From Candidatus Buchananbacteria bacterium CG10_big_fil_rev_8_21_14_0_10_33_19 (GTDB lineage: Bacteria; Patescibacteriota; Patescibacteriia; 2-01-FULL-39-33), in the NCBI GenBank assembly GCA_002773855.1, contig PEZY01000005.1, forward strand, positions 72,237 through 122,531: a stretch of 50,295 nt of DNA. The letters run 5' to 3'. Under the pieces are notes generated by a model. The model saw only the letters and a program-made list of their open reading frames with translations, was not told the origin of the DNA and did not search any database. The position numbers were made by a program, and so were the translations under genes. Position 1 is the first letter of the stretch. Each line of letters starts with the position of its first letter. Of the stretch, positions 1 to 10,800 are shown one piece after another.

Positions 1-774
1 CAAAAAAACTGCAAATACAATCACTGCTGCCGATATAATATAAGTTATAATTTTAAGATAACCTAAAAATAAAAAAACATTTAACCAGGCCGCAATAAAA
101 ACATAATAGACCAGACCAGAAACAAAAATAAAGGTACCACCAATTAATACCACTCTTTTACGATTATTAGTACCTATTAAAATAGCTAATAAGATACTTA
201 GAGCCACCATAGCGCAAGCATTAAAACCATCTAATACACCGACCATCAAACTAAGAGTAAACGGGGCCATACCAGCCACCTCAAATTCACCAAAAAAAGG
301 AATATTAATTTTACGTTGTTTTAAAACATCCAACTGATCACTGACTTGTTTTTCAAATGTACCATCAGAAACTTGAGTCCCATAATCACCACTCTCACCG
401 CTTTGCAATTTAGTCAATTGATCTTCTATAAGAGCTAATGTTTTTTCACCAAAACCTAAATAAGCTTGACCACCAATAAAAGTGACTGGCACCAGCCCCC
501 AATTACTCTCCGGCACATTATATTGTTTATAAAAATCATTCAGTTTTGAAATACTACTAGCTTCTGACACCTCATAACGATTAATAACCAAATTAGAATC
601 CCTACTTTCTAAACCATCCAAAAATTTAGATTCCTGTGCACAAACTGGGCAAGTTTTACTATGGAAAAAATTAACCTCCACTTTATTTTGAGCTTTAACC
701 GGCAAAACAAACACAAAAAAAACTAAAATAAAAAAAGAAATAATAAATATTTTATTAATCACCTTATTTATCAT
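1..774 (-). CDS. Thioredoxin/glutaredoxin-fold domain fused to CcdA-like membrane protein (partial, runs off left edge)
   Basis: Open minus frame from ATG at 774 to window start; not in the ORF track because no stop is in the window. Translation begins MINKVINKIFIISFF and contains VNFFHSKTCPVCAQESKFLDGL (CXXC), followed by hydrophobic segments. Confidence 0.75.
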   Translation of the reverse strand, partial: MINKVINKIFIISFFILVFFVFVLPVKAQNKVEVNFFHSKTCPVCAQESKFLDGLESRDSNLVINRYEVSEASSISKLNDFYKQYNVPESNWGLVPVTFIGGQAYLGFGEKTLALIEDQLTKLQSGESGDYGTQVSDGTFEKQVSDQLDVLKQRKINIPFFGEFEVAGMAPFTLSLMVGVLDGFNACAMVALSILLAILIGTNNRKRVVLIGGTFIFVSGLVYYVFIAAWLNVFLFLGYLKIITYIISAAVIVFAVFL

Positions 775-1030
775 TATTTTCTTTTATTACTTTAATTAAA
801 TCTTCTTTTTCCACTAATTTTTGAAGTCTTAAAAATTCCTGCCCATTTTTATCTAAAAAAATAAAAGTTGGAATATCTTCTATACTCCATATTTTTTTAA
901 TATCATTATTTTTATCTATATCTATAAATTCTGTTTTAAGCTCTGGCATCTCTTTCTCAATTTCGGCAAATCTTAGTCGCATTATAATACATTCTGGACA
1001 CCACTCAGCGCCAATTTTTAATATTTTCAT
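764..1030 (-). CDS. Thioredoxin family protein
   Basis: GAEWCPECIIMRLRF CXXC motif and IPTFIFLDKNGQE thioredoxin-fold segment. Confidence 0.8.
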   Translation of the reverse strand: MKILKIGAEWCPECIIMRLRFAEIEKEMPELKTEFIDIDKNNDIKKIWSIEDIPTFIFLDKNGQEFLRLQKLVEKEDLIKVIKENNDK

Positions 1031-1043
1031 AAAATAAACTTAA

Positions 1044-1790
1044 TTATTCAAACAGACCAACTACCATAACCAAAACAATACCCAAAATAAAGGCCGTAAA
1101 ATGAATTAAATTAGTAGAAATTTTATCATGATGTTTAACTTCTGGAATTAAATCTGAAGAAGCAACATAAATAAATCCACCAGCCGCTAACGGCAACAGA
1201 AAGTCAACATTAAAATCCTGGGCTATGAAATAAACCAATAAACCTCCGAGAACAGCTGTTAAACCTGATGCCAAATTAAATAATAGTGCCCTGCCCTTTT
1301 TCCAGCCACTATTAATTAGTACGCCAAAATCACCTAATTCTTGCGGTATCTCATGAGTGGCTACTATTAATGTGGTCACAATTCCCACTCTAATATCAAC
1401 TATAAAAGCCCCAGCAATCGCTAGGCCATCAATAAAATTATGCAAAGCATCGGCTACTAGAATTAAATAAGCAGTCGGCTTTACATATTCTTTGTGTTCA
1501 CATTCTACATGATGACAATGATGCCAATGCACAAATAATTCCAAGGCAAAGAAAATAGAAAAACCAACAATAACCCACATAAAAACCAATGCACTGCTAT
1601 CTAAAACCTCAAAAGACTCTGGTATCATATGCAAAAATGCACCGCCGATCAATGACCCAGCCGAAAAAGCCACCAACCACAATACTATTTTACTTAATAA
1701 TTTATCATTAAACACCAAAACCAAAGCCCCGGCCAAAGACAATAGACTAACACCAATAGTACCAGCTATTATCCATAAAAATAAACTCAT
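1044..1790 (-). CDS. ZIP family metal transporter
   Basis: Motifs ADALHNFIDGLAIAGAF and ATHEIPQELGDFGVLINSGW typical of the ZIP family; His-rich loop HWHHCHHVECEH. Confidence 0.9.
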   Translation of the reverse strand: MSLFLWIIAGTIGVSLLSLAGALVLVFNDKLLSKIVLWLVAFSAGSLIGGAFLHMIPESFEVLDSSALVFMWVIVGFSIFFALELFVHWHHCHHVECEHKEYVKPTAYLILVADALHNFIDGLAIAGAFIVDIRVGIVTTLIVATHEIPQELGDFGVLINSGWKKGRALLFNLASGLTAVLGGLLVYFIAQDFNVDFLLPLAAGGFIYVASSDLIPEVKHHDKISTNLIHFTAFILGIVLVMVVGLFE

Positions 1791-1905
1791 ATCTTATCTA
1801 ATAATAATTATAAACATATCCCTTATATTAACATAAAAGACCCTATTTGACAACTAAACAACTCCCAACTTTTTAAAGTGAGATTATTTATGAATCTAAT
1901 AACTG

Positions 1906-4900
1906 TTAAGCTATAACTGAAACTAGAGATTGTTTTCTAAGTCTATAAAGCCAGAAAATAGTTATGGAGACAATAATTAAAGTGACAATAGTTGTTTGAA
2001 TGTTGAGTAAATTAAAAATAACAGCAATCAAATTCCTCTTAACCTCAAATAGTTTAACTTCACTGGGTAAACTTTTAACTTTCGCCACTGGATCAACGGT
2101 CACCGCAAAAATAGAATGTTGTCCTGGAGCCAACTCTACGATATCTTGAGAATGGTTTATTGTCCAATTACCATCCTTATCAGCTTTGGTTTGATAAATC
2201 AGAGCCTGATCACTATGGATATAAACCACTATATCTTGATTTGGTAATGATTTACCACTAAACTGAATTATATTATTATTAATAACCGACACTGAAGCTG
2301 CAGATACTTCTGGTACCATAATACTTGGCACTTCAGTTGATTCTATTATTTCATTGATATTAACTTCTGATGGCAATGGTAGTGATGGGGTTGTTAACCC
2401 AGTTTCTAAAGATATTGAACTAGATGGCAATGATATTGTTGGCACTCCTGATCCAGTTTCTAATGGTGTCATCCTAGAATCTAGCGATATTACTGGTATG
2501 GCATCAATATCAGCGGGTAGTGTTGTTGGATTAATCATTATAATCAACTCATCAGATGGTTCACTAGTATTACTAGAAAAATCTATAGATTTGACCGTTA
2601 AAATATGAGCGCCATCAGAAAAATTAAAGCCTTGGCCAAAGCGTCCATTATTATCAACTGTAGAGATCAACCGCCCTACTAATAACCCATTGTCATATAA
2701 ATCTATTATAGAACGTGGCTCAGCTAAGCCAGAAATAAAAATATTATTAAAGCTAGTTGGAATGTCTACTGGATTTAAAATTGGTTTAACTGGCGATATG
2801 ATATCTGGTGATATAAATTCTAATGTCGGACCACCACCACTACTACTACCACCACTTGGTTCTGCAATAACAGGAGCTTCATAAATATTAATAGCCTCTA
2901 AAGTCGCCTCATTACCATAATTATCTACCGCCCAAATCTTCATATAATAATCATTACTTATATCTAAGCCAGTGATCACTGTGGAAATTGTATTAATATT
3001 GCTTAAATTAATATCATCTACTTGATCCCATTTTTCAGCTATGCCAGCTCTATTATTTACATCACTAATAATTGAGCCATGCCAAATTTCATAATGATCA
3101 AAGTGGCCATCGGTTATGCCCTCTGACCACTTTAAGGTCACAGTAGTGTCTGTTGATGAAAATTTAGATAAATTAATAAGCCCTGATGGTCCAGCAGTGT
3201 CTACGCTAAAATCAGTTGATTCAACATAATCACTAATATTACCATAAGCATCAGTTGCCCTTAATCTAATTCTGATATCATTTTGTTCTTGATTAGAAAA
3301 ATCAGTATCTGCCGACCAAGTAATCGATTTGCCAGTACTCGTAGCAATATTACTGCCAATATCTCCGGAAGTGCTAGTAGTTGGCACTACCCAAGTACTA
3401 CCACCATCATCAGAAATACTAATCTCCACCAATAAACTATCAGCAGTATCATCACTTAAATCATAAGTAATAGTGACGTCACCGGAACCAAGCACTTGTG
3501 AAGCCAATAAATTAGTAATTACCGGTGGTGCATAATCAACTGCCACCGTAGAAGTAGCATAGTCACCATTATTAATACCATCATTGCCTCTTAACCTAAT
3601 ATAAACATTGGGGTTATAAATCGCTCCTAATTGAGACTGAGCATCCCACACAAAAGTCTGAGCAACGCCAGCTGGCGAACTACTCAAATTAACAACACTA
3701 TCGTGTAATGAGTCGGTAGTGGAAGCGGTCATAATCACCTCTTCACCGGCAAAATCACCAGTTAAGGAATATTCATAAGTGACTAATGAAGCCCGATCAC
3801 TTTGATCATCTTTTAATTCATAATTAACATAGACTAAGCTTGACGTTGTGTTTTGAGTTGGATCTAAATTTTGAATATGAGGCGGATCATTTTCGGTATA
3901 ACCAATAACTACATTATCCAAAATTACCTCTTGACTACCATCACCTTCCAAAAAAGCTTTCCATCTTATTTTATGATTAGTGACGTCAAAAGTAGCAATA
4001 TTACTATTAACAACTGAAGCTGTATTGTAATTTGTCTCCCCGGCTGTCGTCCAAGCGCTACCATCATAGTACTGCCAGGTAGCCCCATCGTCATTGGATA
4101 ATTGATAATAAATTTCACCACCATTTTTAGTCGCGGTCTCAATAAATGAATCCCAAATAGTCACTAGCTCATTAAAAAGTGAGGTTGTAGGATTAATTGT
4201 TGGCTTATCGGAAGCATAAGACACTGTGGTCTTTGACCAATTAACTATCACATTATCAAAGCCAGCTACAGTAGTATATTTGCCGTTATCGCCTGGCGTA
4301 TCATGGTAAGCAACAATTTTTAAGTAATAAGTGCCAGCTATTGGCAACTTGCTAGCTATATCGATAGTGGCACTACTAGCCCAAGGAGTTATATTGGATA
4401 TTTCACCACTACTCCAAACTTCCTGACCTAATGTCGGATTACCGCTGGTAGTGTCAATAAAAACATAAAGTTGATAAGTATCAAGAGCGGCTGGCACTGA
4501 ATAACTAATTGATGACCAATCAAAATTTAAGGTAGCTGTATCGGGAGAATTAATGGTAGTAATAAAAGATTGCCTATACAAGCCAGCCGTTGTTTTATTT
4601 TTAGCCGAACTTAAAGTAATTTCAATATTACCGTCGGGGTTACCACCAGTTGAATAATAAGCGCCACTAGCACCGGGGTTATTAAGCCAATCGGCATAAG
4701 TCCAACCAGTTGCATCACTATCAAAACCGGAGTTAGTAGTCGCCCCAGAAGTAGTGGCTCCAATATTTTTAAGCTGTGCTACTCCACCAACAACTTCAAT
4801 TTTAGCGCTGTCATAGGTATAATCTTCAGCGCTGTCAAAAGCCCAATTCTCCGTCGCCGCTAACAAGGCCTGCCCACCCAACAAATAAAACGAGGTAAAA

Positions 4901-5235
4901 ATAATCAAAAGCACCTTTAAAATTATAAAAGTGCCAGCACCAAAACCAGTAGTTAAGCTAATGCGTCTTCTAGCGGTATAAGCCCAGATAATGCTTTCCT
5001 TATTATTTTCTTTTTCTTCGTTAATTGAAAAAATAAAACCTTTTTCTTGAACTTTTTTAGGAGAAACAATAAAATACATTGGTAAAGAAATAATCGCAAA
5101 GCCAAGCTCAAAAAATATTATAATCAAAACCTGTGGGAAAATTTTAATCCAATTATCGGATTCGATCACTTTCTTCTTGATCTTAAAAATAAAATTGGAA
5201 AGCTTAAAAAATAAATTGAACCATTTGGCCGACAT
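1906..5235 (-). CDS. Large surface protein with fibronectin-III-like and Ig-like segments and N- and C-terminal TM helices
   Basis: Hydrophobic N-terminus, FnIII-like segment (TDTTVTLKWSEGITDGHFDHYEIWHG), Ig-like repeats, C-terminal TM. Confidence 0.7.
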   Translation of the reverse strand: MSAKWFNLFFKLSNFIFKIKKKVIESDNWIKIFPQVLIIIFFELGFAIISLPMYFIVSPKKVQEKGFIFSINEEKENNKESIIWAYTARRRISLTTGFGAGTFIILKVLLIIFTSFYLLGGQALLAATENWAFDSAEDYTYDSAKIEVVGGVAQLKNIGATTSGATTNSGFDSDATGWTYADWLNNPGASGAYYSTGGNPDGNIEITLSSAKNKTTAGLYRQSFITTINSPDTATLNFDWSSISYSVPAALDTYQLYVFIDTTSGNPTLGQEVWSSGEISNITPWASSATIDIASKLPIAGTYYLKIVAYHDTPGDNGKYTTVAGFDNVIVNWSKTTVSYASDKPTINPTTSLFNELVTIWDSFIETATKNGGEIYYQLSNDDGATWQYYDGSAWTTAGETNYNTASVVNSNIATFDVTNHKIRWKAFLEGDGSQEVILDNVVIGYTENDPPHIQNLDPTQNTTSSLVYVNYELKDDQSDRASLVTYEYSLTGDFAGEEVIMTASTTDSLHDSVVNLSSSPAGVAQTFVWDAQSQLGAIYNPNVYIRLRGNDGINNGDYATSTVAVDYAPPVITNLLASQVLGSGDVTITYDLSDDTADSLLVEISISDDGGSTWVVPTTSTSGDIGSNIATSTGKSITWSADTDFSNQEQNDIRIRLRATDAYGNISDYVESTDFSVDTAGPSGLINLSKFSSTDTTVTLKWSEGITDGHFDHYEIWHGSIISDVNNRAGIAEKWDQVDDINLSNINTISTVITGLDISNDYYMKIWAVDNYGNEATLEAINIYEAPVIAEPSGGSSSGGGPTLEFISPDIISPVKPILNPVDIPTSFNNIFISGLAEPRSIIDLYDNGLLVGRLISTVDNNGRFGQGFNFSDGAHILTVKSIDFSSNTSEPSDELIIMINPTTLPADIDAIPVISLDSRMTPLETGSGVPTISLPSSSISLETGLTTPSLPLPSEVNINEIIESTEVPSIMVPEVSAASVSVINNNIIQFSGKSLPNQDIVVYIHSDQALIYQTKADKDGNWTINHSQDIVELAPGQHSIFAVTVDPVAKVKSLPSEVKLFEVKRNLIAVIFNLLNIQTTIVTLIIVSITIFWLYRLRKQSLVSVIA

Positions 5236-5239
5236 ATAT

Positions 5240-6064
5240 TTAAAGAGTTAAAATGGTTAAAAAGATACCTAAAATTATAATTATAGTTATCGATGAATTT
5301 ATAAAAATATCACTGTTTTTTAATAATTTATTAATTAATATATCTTGTGATTTAAAATATTGCCTATAAGACAACTGACTACGAACTTCTTTTTCTTCAT
5401 CAAAACCAAACGCTAAAATCGAATGATTACCTTCACTTAATTTAAGTTCATCTCTAACCAAATCAACTTGCCATTCGCCTTGATCATCAATATCACCAAC
5501 TAAAATAATAGTTTGACTATCAGAAATTAGTAATACTATTTTTGTCTGGGGTTGGCCGATACCATAAAAACGATAATCTCCGCCCCTAAGTTTATCTATT
5601 TTAGTCAATTCCGGAATGATCATTTCATCAAACACCTTAGCTGTTTGGATACCTGTTTCAGACATAATTACTTCTTCTTGCAATAAGTCAACGGATTTTA
5701 AATCAGAAACAGAATATAGCTGAATTGGTCCAAAAATAACCGGTGCCAATATAATTAACAAAAGCTTAACCAGCCAAATAAAAAAAATCACACTAACACT
5801 GGTTAAAGTGAGAATGCGACGTAAATTATAATCAAAATTTATTTTAGTATAATCACTTTTTTCTTCTAAGTAGGCAGTCACTCTTGATGATTTCATACCA
5901 ACATAAAGTGGGAGCGACACGAAACTAAGTAGTAACTCTAAAAAAATTAAATTAAAAACGTTAAATATAGCTTTAAAGCCAGATCTTCTTGTTAGCTGCT
6001 GTTTTTGCTCATAAATTCTACTAGTGAGAATTAAAACTAGATTCAACCAACGAGCCTGAAGCAT
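5240..6064 (-). CDS. Membrane-anchored protein related to the termini of the 1906-5235 protein
   Basis: N-terminal 2-TM module and C-terminal Ig-like + TM module resemble those of the adjacent gene by eye. Confidence 0.65.
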   Translation of the reverse strand: MLQARWLNLVLILTSRIYEQKQQLTRRSGFKAIFNVFNLIFLELLLSFVSLPLYVGMKSSRVTAYLEEKSDYTKINFDYNLRRILTLTSVSVIFFIWLVKLLLIILAPVIFGPIQLYSVSDLKSVDLLQEEVIMSETGIQTAKVFDEMIIPELTKIDKLRGGDYRFYGIGQPQTKIVLLISDSQTIILVGDIDDQGEWQVDLVRDELKLSEGNHSILAFGFDEEKEVRSQLSYRQYFKSQDILINKLLKNSDIFINSSITIIIILGIFLTILTL

Positions 6065-6073
6065 ACAATTATA

Positions 6074-6484
6074 TTAATAGTTATTTATTTTTTCTAATAT
6101 CACAGTTAAATCGGTATTAGCTTTTACATAATAATCGGATGCCCCCATATTTTTAGCCTTTTCTATATCGCCACTATCACCTAAATTAGATAAAATTATA
6201 ACTGGTATATCTTTCATTTTAGGATCAGCTTTAAGTGACTTTAGGACCGAAAAACCATCCATTTTAGGCAAGATTAAATCCAATAAAATAATATTTGGCT
6301 TAAGTCTCTGAGCCATTTTAAGAGCAGTATCGCCATCACTGGCAGTAGCAATAGTACAAACAGATCTTCTTTTTAAGAATAAATAAAGCGCTCGTAAAAG
6401 TACTTGATCATCTTCTACTATTAAAATCATTTTATTCTTTTTACTGGTCAACACTTTTTCAGTCTTATTGACTTTTTTAACCAT
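6074..6484 (-). CDS. Response regulator, receiver domain only
   Basis: ILIVEDDQVLL, phosphoacceptor ILLDLILPKMDGF, conserved K in DYYVKANTD; no output domain. Confidence 0.9.
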   Translation of the reverse strand: MVKKVNKTEKVLTSKKNKMILIVEDDQVLLRALYLFLKRRSVCTIATASDGDTALKMAQRLKPNIILLDLILPKMDGFSVLKSLKADPKMKDIPVIILSNLGDSGDIEKAKNMGASDYYVKANTDLTVILEKINNY

Positions 6485-6489
6485 ATAAT

Positions 6490-6888
6490 TTATTTAACTC
6501 TGGCTTTAACAGCTTTAATTATTTTAAACATATCAGTATTAGCTTTAATAAAATAGTCTTCAGCGCCTAAAGCCTTAGCTGATTTTACTTCAGAAATACT
6601 ATCCAAATTAGAAATTATAAAAACTGGCACAGTTTTTAATTTGTCATCATCCTTTAATTGTCTTAAGACTTCAAAACCATCAAGACCTGGTAAAATTAAG
6701 TCCAATAAAATTAGATGAGGTTGGAATTTACTAGCCAAATCATAAACTTGCAAGCCATTATTAGCATTAGCTACATCAAAATCTTCTCTAATTAGCAAAT
6801 CCATCAAAGCTTTAGCTAAAAGAGCATCATCCTCAACTAATAATATTTTTTTATTTTTTACGCTAGTTTTTCTGCCAAATATAACCAT
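6490..6888 (-). CDS. Response regulator, receiver domain only
   Basis: ILLVEDDALL, LILLDLILPGLDGF, DYFIKANTD. Confidence 0.9.
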   Translation of the reverse strand: MVIFGRKTSVKNKKILLVEDDALLAKALMDLLIREDFDVANANNGLQVYDLASKFQPHLILLDLILPGLDGFEVLRQLKDDDKLKTVPVFIISNLDSISEVKSAKALGAEDYFIKANTDMFKIIKAVKARVK

Positions 6889-7041
6889 ACAAAACTTTAT
6901 TTTAATTTAAAAATAGATAACTCATTTTAATATAAAACACCTATCTATACTATTATTATTTAAATATTTCTTTAATCTCGTCGCCTAATATATTAATTAA
7001 ATAAATTACTTCTAATAATATAATTTTAACGCCTAACTTAC

Positions 7042-7413
7042 TTATTTTTGTACTTCTTCTTTTATTTTTTCAATCATTTCGTCCAAAGAATACTTGGATT
7101 TAATAAAATAACCATTAGCTCCTAAATCCATACACTTAGAGATGCTATCTTCACCCTCATAAACAGTTAAAACAAAAACTGGTATATCTTTGGATTTTTC
7201 ATCTTTTTTTAAAGATTCTAACACCTCCCAACCATCTTTTTTAGGCAACAATAAATCCAACAATATCAAATCTATATCGCCATTTTTAGACATTTTAATA
7301 CCATCATCTCCGTTAAACGCCTGTTCTACATCAAAATCGGACTGTTTTAAAGACGTAGCAATAGCACTTTGCAATATATTATCATCTTCAATAACTAATA
7401 TTTTTTTATTCAT
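7042..7413 (-). CDS. Response regulator, receiver domain only
   Basis: ILVIEDDNIL, LILLDLLLPKKDGW, GYFIKSKYS. Confidence 0.9.
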   Translation of the reverse strand: MNKKILVIEDDNILQSAIATSLKQSDFDVEQAFNGDDGIKMSKNGDIDLILLDLLLPKKDGWEVLESLKKDEKSKDIPVFVLTVYEGEDSISKCMDLGANGYFIKSKYSLDEMIEKIKEEVQK

Positions 7414-7417
7414 AATA

Positions 7418-7804
7418 TTATTTAATATTTAAAACTTCGTTAATTTTATTAATGATATCAGAGATTTTAAAATGGGCCTTAATGATATAACCAACTGCCC
7501 CTAAATCCAAGCCTTTTTTAACATCCTCTCTTTGCCCTAAATTAGTAATAAATATTACTGGTATTTTAGCTAATTTAGTATCTGCCTTTAAGTCTTCCAG
7601 CACCTCAAAACCATCTTTCTTGGGTAAGATAATATCCAGTAGAATCAAATCTAAGCTTTCTTTTTTAGCCAAAACCATAGCCTCTTCACCATCAACCGCC
7701 GAAAAAATCTCAAAATTATTTTCCTGTAGCGCATAGCCTAAAGCTTTTTGCAAAAAATTGTCATCTTCTACAATTAAAATTTTCTTTTTCATAGTATTAT
7801 TCAT
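7418..7804 (-). CDS. Response regulator, receiver domain only
   Basis: ILIVEDDNFL, LILLDIILPKKDGF, GYIIKAHFK. Confidence 0.9.
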   Translation of the reverse strand: MNNTMKKKILIVEDDNFLQKALGYALQENNFEIFSAVDGEEAMVLAKKESLDLILLDIILPKKDGFEVLEDLKADTKLAKIPVIFITNLGQREDVKKGLDLGAVGYIIKAHFKISDIINKINEVLNIK

Positions 7805-7809
7805 AATAA

Positions 7810-10800
7810 TTATTTTTTAAGAATAGAAAAATAAAATGTTGTGCCTACACCTAATTTAGACTTAAACCAGATTTTACCACCATGACCTTTAACTATAGCA
7901 TTAGCTATATACAAACCCAGGCCAGTGCCAGACGTTTCTTTGGTAATAACATTATCCGCTCTAAAGAATTTCTCAAAAACTCTTTTTTGTTGTCCAAGTG
8001 GTATGCCTATTCCATCATCCTTGATAAAAAAAGTAACATCTTTTTTATCAGGTTTGTAACCAATTTCAACAATTCCATTTTCATTAGAATATTTAATAGC
8101 ATTACTAATTAAATTTTGAAACACCTGTCTAATATGCTCCGCATCTGCTAAGGCTATAATTTTGGCCGGTGCCGATTTGCAGACAATAATTTTTACTTTT
8201 TTTTCTTGAGCTAAGGCAGTATTATCAACAATAACACTCTTAATAATAGGAAAAATATCAATGTTAGACTTGATAATAGAAAATTTTTGATCACCAGTTT
8301 CTATTTTAGATACGCTCAACAAATCAGCCACCAAACTTATCATTCTTTCATTACTTTCAGATATTTGATTCAAAAACTCCAATTGTTTATCATTTAATTT
8401 ACCAATATTTTGATTTAATAATAATTCTAAAAACCATTTAATGCCGGTTAATGGCGTCCTAAGTTGGTGAGAAGCTATGGATACAAATTCGGTTTTTATT
8501 TTATCGATATTTCTTTCCCTACTGACATCACGAAAAACCACCACACAACCTGTAATATTCCCAGACTCATCTTTAATTGGAGCAGCGCTGTCATCAACTG
8601 GCATAGCATCATTATTTTTTTGCACTAAAATAGTATGATTGGATAATTCACTGATAGTGCCATTTTCCATAGCCTGTATTATAAATTGATCATTTATTTG
8701 ATGATTTTTTTCATAAACAAAGTTAAACACTTCTTTATAATTTTTACCGATCACCTCTTCTGGCTTACAGCCTAATAACTGATAAGAAACCTTGTTTAAC
8801 ATAGTTATTTTATAATCAGTGTCAATCACAAACACATAATCACCAATATGTTCCAAAACCGCTTGCAATCTTTCTGATTTTTCAAAATTTAAATTATTAA
8901 TTTTTTCCAATTCTTTTTCCGATTCAACAATCTTGGTAATATCTGAAGTTACCGTCAAGGTACCAATTACCTTACCATTTAAATCAAAAAATGGCACTTT
9001 AGAATACAGCCCCCACATACTGTTATTGTTATATGGGCTAGTAAATTGTCTCACTATATTAAATTTGGGTTTACCAGATTTAATAACTTCTAAATCATCT
9101 TTTCTGGTTATTTTAGCTACTTTTTTATCCTTAATAAAATCAATGCTCCTCTTACCAATAATTTTAGATTTTGGTAAACCAATCCAATCAACAAAAGCCT
9201 TGTTAACCTCTAAAAATTTATCATCAGCACTTTTATAAATCACAAAATCTGGCAATACATCAAAAATAGCCTCAAATTTAGACTTTTGATTAACTAATTC
9301 ATTTTTAATACCCTCTCTAATAGTTATATCTTTTAAAGTAACCATTAGACCTATTATTTTGCCAGACATTTTTCTAATAGATATTGATGGCTCTAATGTG
9401 GTGTCCTGATTTCTAGAATTCTTTAATATTAAATTATCTAATTTAACTGGTTTTCCAGTCACTACTTTCCTAAAATTTGAAGCCATGGTTTTTAATCTAG
9501 TTGGTGTCATAATATCTTTCAACTGAGAAAAATGTTTACCAATAAAAACCTTGGGACTATAACCAATTATTTTTTGCCATTTACTATTCACATCAATAAT
9601 ATGACCAGATTTATCAAATAAAACTATTATATCATTAGAAGCATTGAATACACTTCTATATCTTTCTTCATTTTGAATGATTTTTTCTTCATCATTTTTT
9701 TGTTTAGTTATATCTCTAACTATAGCTTGAATTAGAACATCACCGCCAACTACTACCCTATTTAAAGACACTTCGGCATCAAACAAAATACCAGTTTTAG
9801 TCTGATGTTGCCAATAAAATCTTTGAGACTGGCCATTTAAAACTTTCTTTATAAAAGCCATACCTTTTTTACTAGATTTTTTGCCATCAGGTTGTGCTAC
9901 TGGTGAAAAATCAAAAGGCGTATGGTCTACAACATCTTTTTTATCATGACAACCAAACATCTTTATAACCGAAGAATTACAATCAATAAATTTTTCACCA
10001 ACCATCAAAAATATGCCATCATCAGCTGAGTCAAAAATACTTCGATATTTCTCTTCACTTTCTTGCAATTCCCTTTCAGCTAGCCGACGCTCTGTTAAAT
10101 TATGCACATTACCAAACACTGCATAAACATCGCCATTTTTATCTAGTAATGGCACCAAGGTAGTACCAATATATAACGTTTGACCATTAACTGACATTGT
10201 TGATTCCTCAGTCAAAACTTGCTTAGTTTTTACTACCTTATTTAGACTCTCAATATAACCCTTGCTAATCTTTGGTGGAAATAAACTTTTAATTGATTTG
10301 CCAATTAATGATTTAGACTTACCACGAAAAAGTTTAAAGGCTGACTTATTTAAACTCAAAATATTATAATTCCTATCAAGTGTAAAAATAAAATCAGAAT
10401 TATTATCAGAAAGAACTTGATAATCGCTTAATTGTTTTAGTAATTTTTCTGCTAACTGATGCTCTTTTGTCACATCATTAAATATCCCCTGAATATAACC
10501 ACGACCATTAATATTAATTAAGCCAGCACTAATATTCACATTCAATAATTTGCCAGATTTGGTTAATACTGAAACTTTACTAATAGTACCACCACCACTC
10601 TTAATATGTTTTTGAAAAGAACCACTGAATTGTTTGTTAGCTTCTTTGGGATGCAAATCTCTTTGATGCATAGTTCTTAATTCCTTAAGAGACCAGCCAG
10701 TCATTTTTTGAGCGGCCTTATTAGCATCAATAATTTTACCATCCGTGTCCGCAATAAAAATAGCATCTGACACCTTATTAAAAAAACTACCACGCTCTTT

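Noticed and set aside
2354-2884. Plus-strand ORFs 2354-2608 and 2690-2884
   Set aside because: Antisense to the large surface-protein gene; low-complexity shadow frames.
6945-7041. Possible remnant of another gene between response regulators (frame ...KLGVKIILLEVIYLINILGDEIKEIFK*)
   Set aside because: Too short and AT-rich to separate from chance; no recognisable motif.
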